A stretch of DNA of 14,122 bases from the NCBI GenBank assembly GCA_905215775.1, contig CAJMRM010000061.1, positions 1 to 14,122 of the forward strand. Direction: 5' to 3'. Position numbers and translations under genes: made by a program. This DNA comes from an uncultured bacterium. Its GTDB lineage: Bacteria > Bacillota > Clostridia > Lachnospirales > Lachnospiraceae. Below are positions 12,757 through 14,122 of this stretch, one piece after another. Within the stretch, counting starts at the first letter, position 1. Each line of letters begins with the position of its first letter. Under the pieces are notes generated by a model. That model was not told the origin of the DNA, searched no databases, and worked only from the letters and a program-made list of their open reading frames with translations.

Positions 12757-13655
12757 CATAATACCTTTAGGGAGTATGCTGGTCGTTCTTCATTAAAGAA
12801 AACGATATAGTCTGCTATTTCACGTTCGATATTTTCAGTGCTTGTGACATGCAAATCTGTAAACAGTTCTGCTTTTATCCAGCCATTGATCGCCTCCATT
12901 GCTGCATGATCCGTCGGGGTGCCTGCCTTTGACATCGAATGCACAATATGATACAGCGGCAGAAGTTCGTTAAAACTTTTCGAAGCATATACGGATCCCT
13001 GATCGGTATGAAGGACCATCTCAAGATCCAGAAACTTTTTCTTGATCTCAAGTACTTCATTCAGTCCGCTGATATATGTCATTCGGTCACCTTTCTTAGA
13101 AGAAAGGGAATACGAAAGTATTTCATTGTTCCACAGATCCATATACAAGGTAAGTTCGTAATAGATCCCTTTCAGCCAGAAAGCGATCATGTCACTTACT
13201 ACACACTGCAATGGACCGGAAATATCCAGCCCTGTCATAAGGAGATTCGGATATACCTTGAAAGGATCCCCTGGTTTTTTATAGCGGTAATGTTTGGAAA
13301 CACTTACAATACCCGCCGTTTTACAGAATTTATGGACATATGGATCGGATAGGATCAGCCCCGTATCCAACCTTATTTTGGCATTTAACCAACGGTAACC
13401 ATGCGAAGGGTATTTGGTATGATACTCCTTGAACAACATGAGGTTGCTTACGAATGTTTTTAAACGATCCGAGGGGTGCTCAAGCCGTTTCTTCCATTTA
13501 TAAAAGCCGCTGCGGTTCACCTGCATAACCTCACAAAGTTTCTTTACAGGGAATTGTGGAGAAAGCTCTATTATGATTTCGAATTCCTGCTGTTTAAAGA
13601 AACGAATTCCTTTTTTGCACCAGCTCCTTTCACTTCGTATCCTTTTTTTAATCAC
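12756..13655 (-). CDS. IS3-family transposase OrfB (DDE integrase), apparently missing its last residues
   Basis: RNase H-fold DDE transposase (rve core), 299 residues from a GTG at 13655. The N-terminal third has the IS3-type region VKKLCEVMQVNRSGFYKWKKR and a Y-x-SHGYRWLNAKI segment (HTH_21-like). The catalytic core shows CVVSDMIAFW (first Asp), LHTDQGSVYASKSF (second Asp) and DHAAMEAINGWIKAEL (Glu). The protein ends FFNEERPAYSLKVL; relatives normally carry on for about 10-15 residues with a (T/S)PxxYR-type ending, so the C-terminus looks clipped. It overlaps orfA by four bases (GTGA) in the -1 frame. AT-rich codon use contrasts with the rest of the window and fits recent arrival. Confidence 0.9.
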   Translation of the reverse strand: MIKKRIRSERSWCKKGIRFFKQQEFEIIIELSPQFPVKKLCEVMQVNRSGFYKWKKRLEHPSDRLKTFVSNLMLFKEYHTKYPSHGYRWLNAKIRLDTGLILSDPYVHKFCKTAGIVSVSKHYRYKKPGDPFKVYPNLLMTGLDISGPLQCVVSDMIAFWLKGIYYELTLYMDLWNNEILSYSLSSKKGDRMTYISGLNEVLEIKKKFLDLEMVLHTDQGSVYASKSFNELLPLYHIVHSMSKAGTPTDHAAMEAINGWIKAELFTDLHVTSTENIEREIADYIVFFNEERPAYSLKVL

Positions 13656-13927
13656 AGTTCATTTACTTTTGAAAGAATCAGCTGATCGATCAATTCTTCC
13701 TTTGACATTGCCTGTAAGTCCTCCAGATCCAAATCCAGGGCTTCGGATTTGCGTGCCATTCCAGAAGAAGTTTTTCGTAAGGGCAGACCATTCGATTTTC
13801 TGTAATTTGTAGCGTATTGTTGAGCAGAAGAACGAGAAATGTGATATTCCTTTTCTGCGTCATGAACGGTTATTTCACCTTCTACAATTCTTTTCCCAAT
13901 GAGTATGCGTTCTTCTTTGGTGAGCAT
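13652..13927 (-). CDS. IS3-family OrfA (helix-turn-helix DNA-binding subunit)
   Basis: Small 91-residue HTH protein of the transposase 8 / IS3 OrfA type, which binds the terminal repeats and is usually joined to OrfB by programmed -1 frameshifting. The HTH covers about residues 12-45 (EITVHDAEKEYHISRSSAQQ), followed by an acidic helical end (LDLDLEDLQAMSKEELIDQL) likely to mediate multimerisation. A strong AGGAGGT (13935-13941) lies 7 bases before the ATG. The end shows only a short TCAAAAG run as a possible slippage site; a longer A7G run lies after the orfA stop and therefore cannot serve it. Coupling through the GTGA overlap is the alternative. Confidence 0.88.
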   Translation of the reverse strand: MLTKEERILIGKRIVEGEITVHDAEKEYHISRSSAQQYATNYRKSNGLPLRKTSSGMARKSEALDLDLEDLQAMSKEELIDQLILSKVNEL

Positions 13928-13981
13928 ATGTGATACCTCCTGTATAATATAAAAATCTATAGAATAAAAAGCTATTTCTAT

Positions 13982-14010
13982 TGTCTACTATTTTTTGGGT
14001 GGTGTCTACT
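13982..14010. repeat. Direct repeat TGTCTACT at the upstream end of the IS element
   Basis: Two exact copies of TGTCTACT, at 13982-13989 and 14003-14010, start 21 bp apart (two helical turns), each followed by a T-rich stretch. They lie about 55-80 bp upstream of orfA. The position fits transposase-binding repeats near an IS terminus, but no matching partner was found beyond orfB. Confidence 0.6.
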
Positions 14011-14056
14011 TTTATCTTACCACTTCACTTATTTTTTGTTTTGTATGTTTTAGGCA

Positions 14057-14122
14057 CTATAAATGCTTATCACGGCTTTCCCGGGCTTTTTCATTGTTGG
14101 ATATATTTTCTATCATGTCTTG
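14057..14122 (-). CDS. Possible 3' end of a minus-strand gene cut by the window edge
   Basis: From the right edge the minus strand is open for 21 codons, ending NEKARESRDKHL then TAG. The composition is plausible for a protein C-terminus, but 21 codons without a stop is not significant alone and I recognise no family. Confidence 0.22.
   Translation of the reverse strand, partial: QDMIENISNNEKARESRDKHL

Noticed and set aside
13640..13652. A7G run near the orfA/orfB junction as the -1 frameshift site
   Set aside because: It lies after the orfA stop codon, so ribosomes translating orfA would not reach it in frame.

Overview
This window reads as chromosomal DNA of a gut-type Firmicute, most likely a Lachnospiraceae-like member of the Clostridia. 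The reasons are the pyrH-frr-uppS order, a rubrerythrin, strong AGGAGG ribosome binding sites, TTGACA/TATAAT-type promoters, a PD-(D/E)XK 'Rpn' gene and a queuosine-salvage operon of the kind described from Clostridioides difficile and other gut anaerobes. Most genes lie on the minus strand. The core genes are visibly GC-rich, while the last 1.4 kb (an IS3-type element) is AT-rich.

Region 1 (1-2830, minus): rubrerythrin with its own promoter and terminator, then a pyrH-frr-uppS operon from a near-consensus promoter. These make UMP kinase, ribosome recycling factor and undecaprenyl diphosphate synthase; uppS runs off the left edge. Region 2 (2870-5772, minus): a promoter drives an unrecognised protein with a long Arg/Glu/Pro-rich tail, whose 3' end overlaps an L-threonine aldolase-type PLP enzyme. 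Upstream is a stand-alone, N-terminally extended RsmH-like rRNA methyltransferase. Region 3 (5773-6855): a 20-bp tandem repeat and a DUF362 protein.

Region 4 (6908-10027, minus) is the highlight. A preQ1-I riboswitch with a terminator/antiterminator leader precedes queK (queuosine nucleosidase-like), qrtT (ECF transporter S component), queL (queuine lyase-like radical SAM enzyme) and a GNAT acetyltransferase with a TTG start. Together they would import queuine and/or hydrolyse queuosine, convert queuine to preQ1 for tRNA modification, and shut off when preQ1 is plentiful. This matches a published pathway, so the pathway itself is not new. The less expected details are the acetyltransferase as fourth gene, a CX4CX2C cluster motif, an Asn where nucleoside hydrolases usually have a catalytic His, and a perfect 18-bp palindrome at the transcript start.

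Region 5 (10048-12521, plus): a divergent M20 peptidase (PepT-like) gene with promoter and terminator, then an Rpn-family PD-(D/E)XK nuclease/transposase-like gene with its own promoter. Region 6 (12522-14122): a 190-bp stretch with small inverted repeats, then an IS3-family element on the minus strand (orfB, orfA), which seems to lack the last residues of its transposase and a recognisable partner end. No tRNA, rRNA or CRISPR array is visible.
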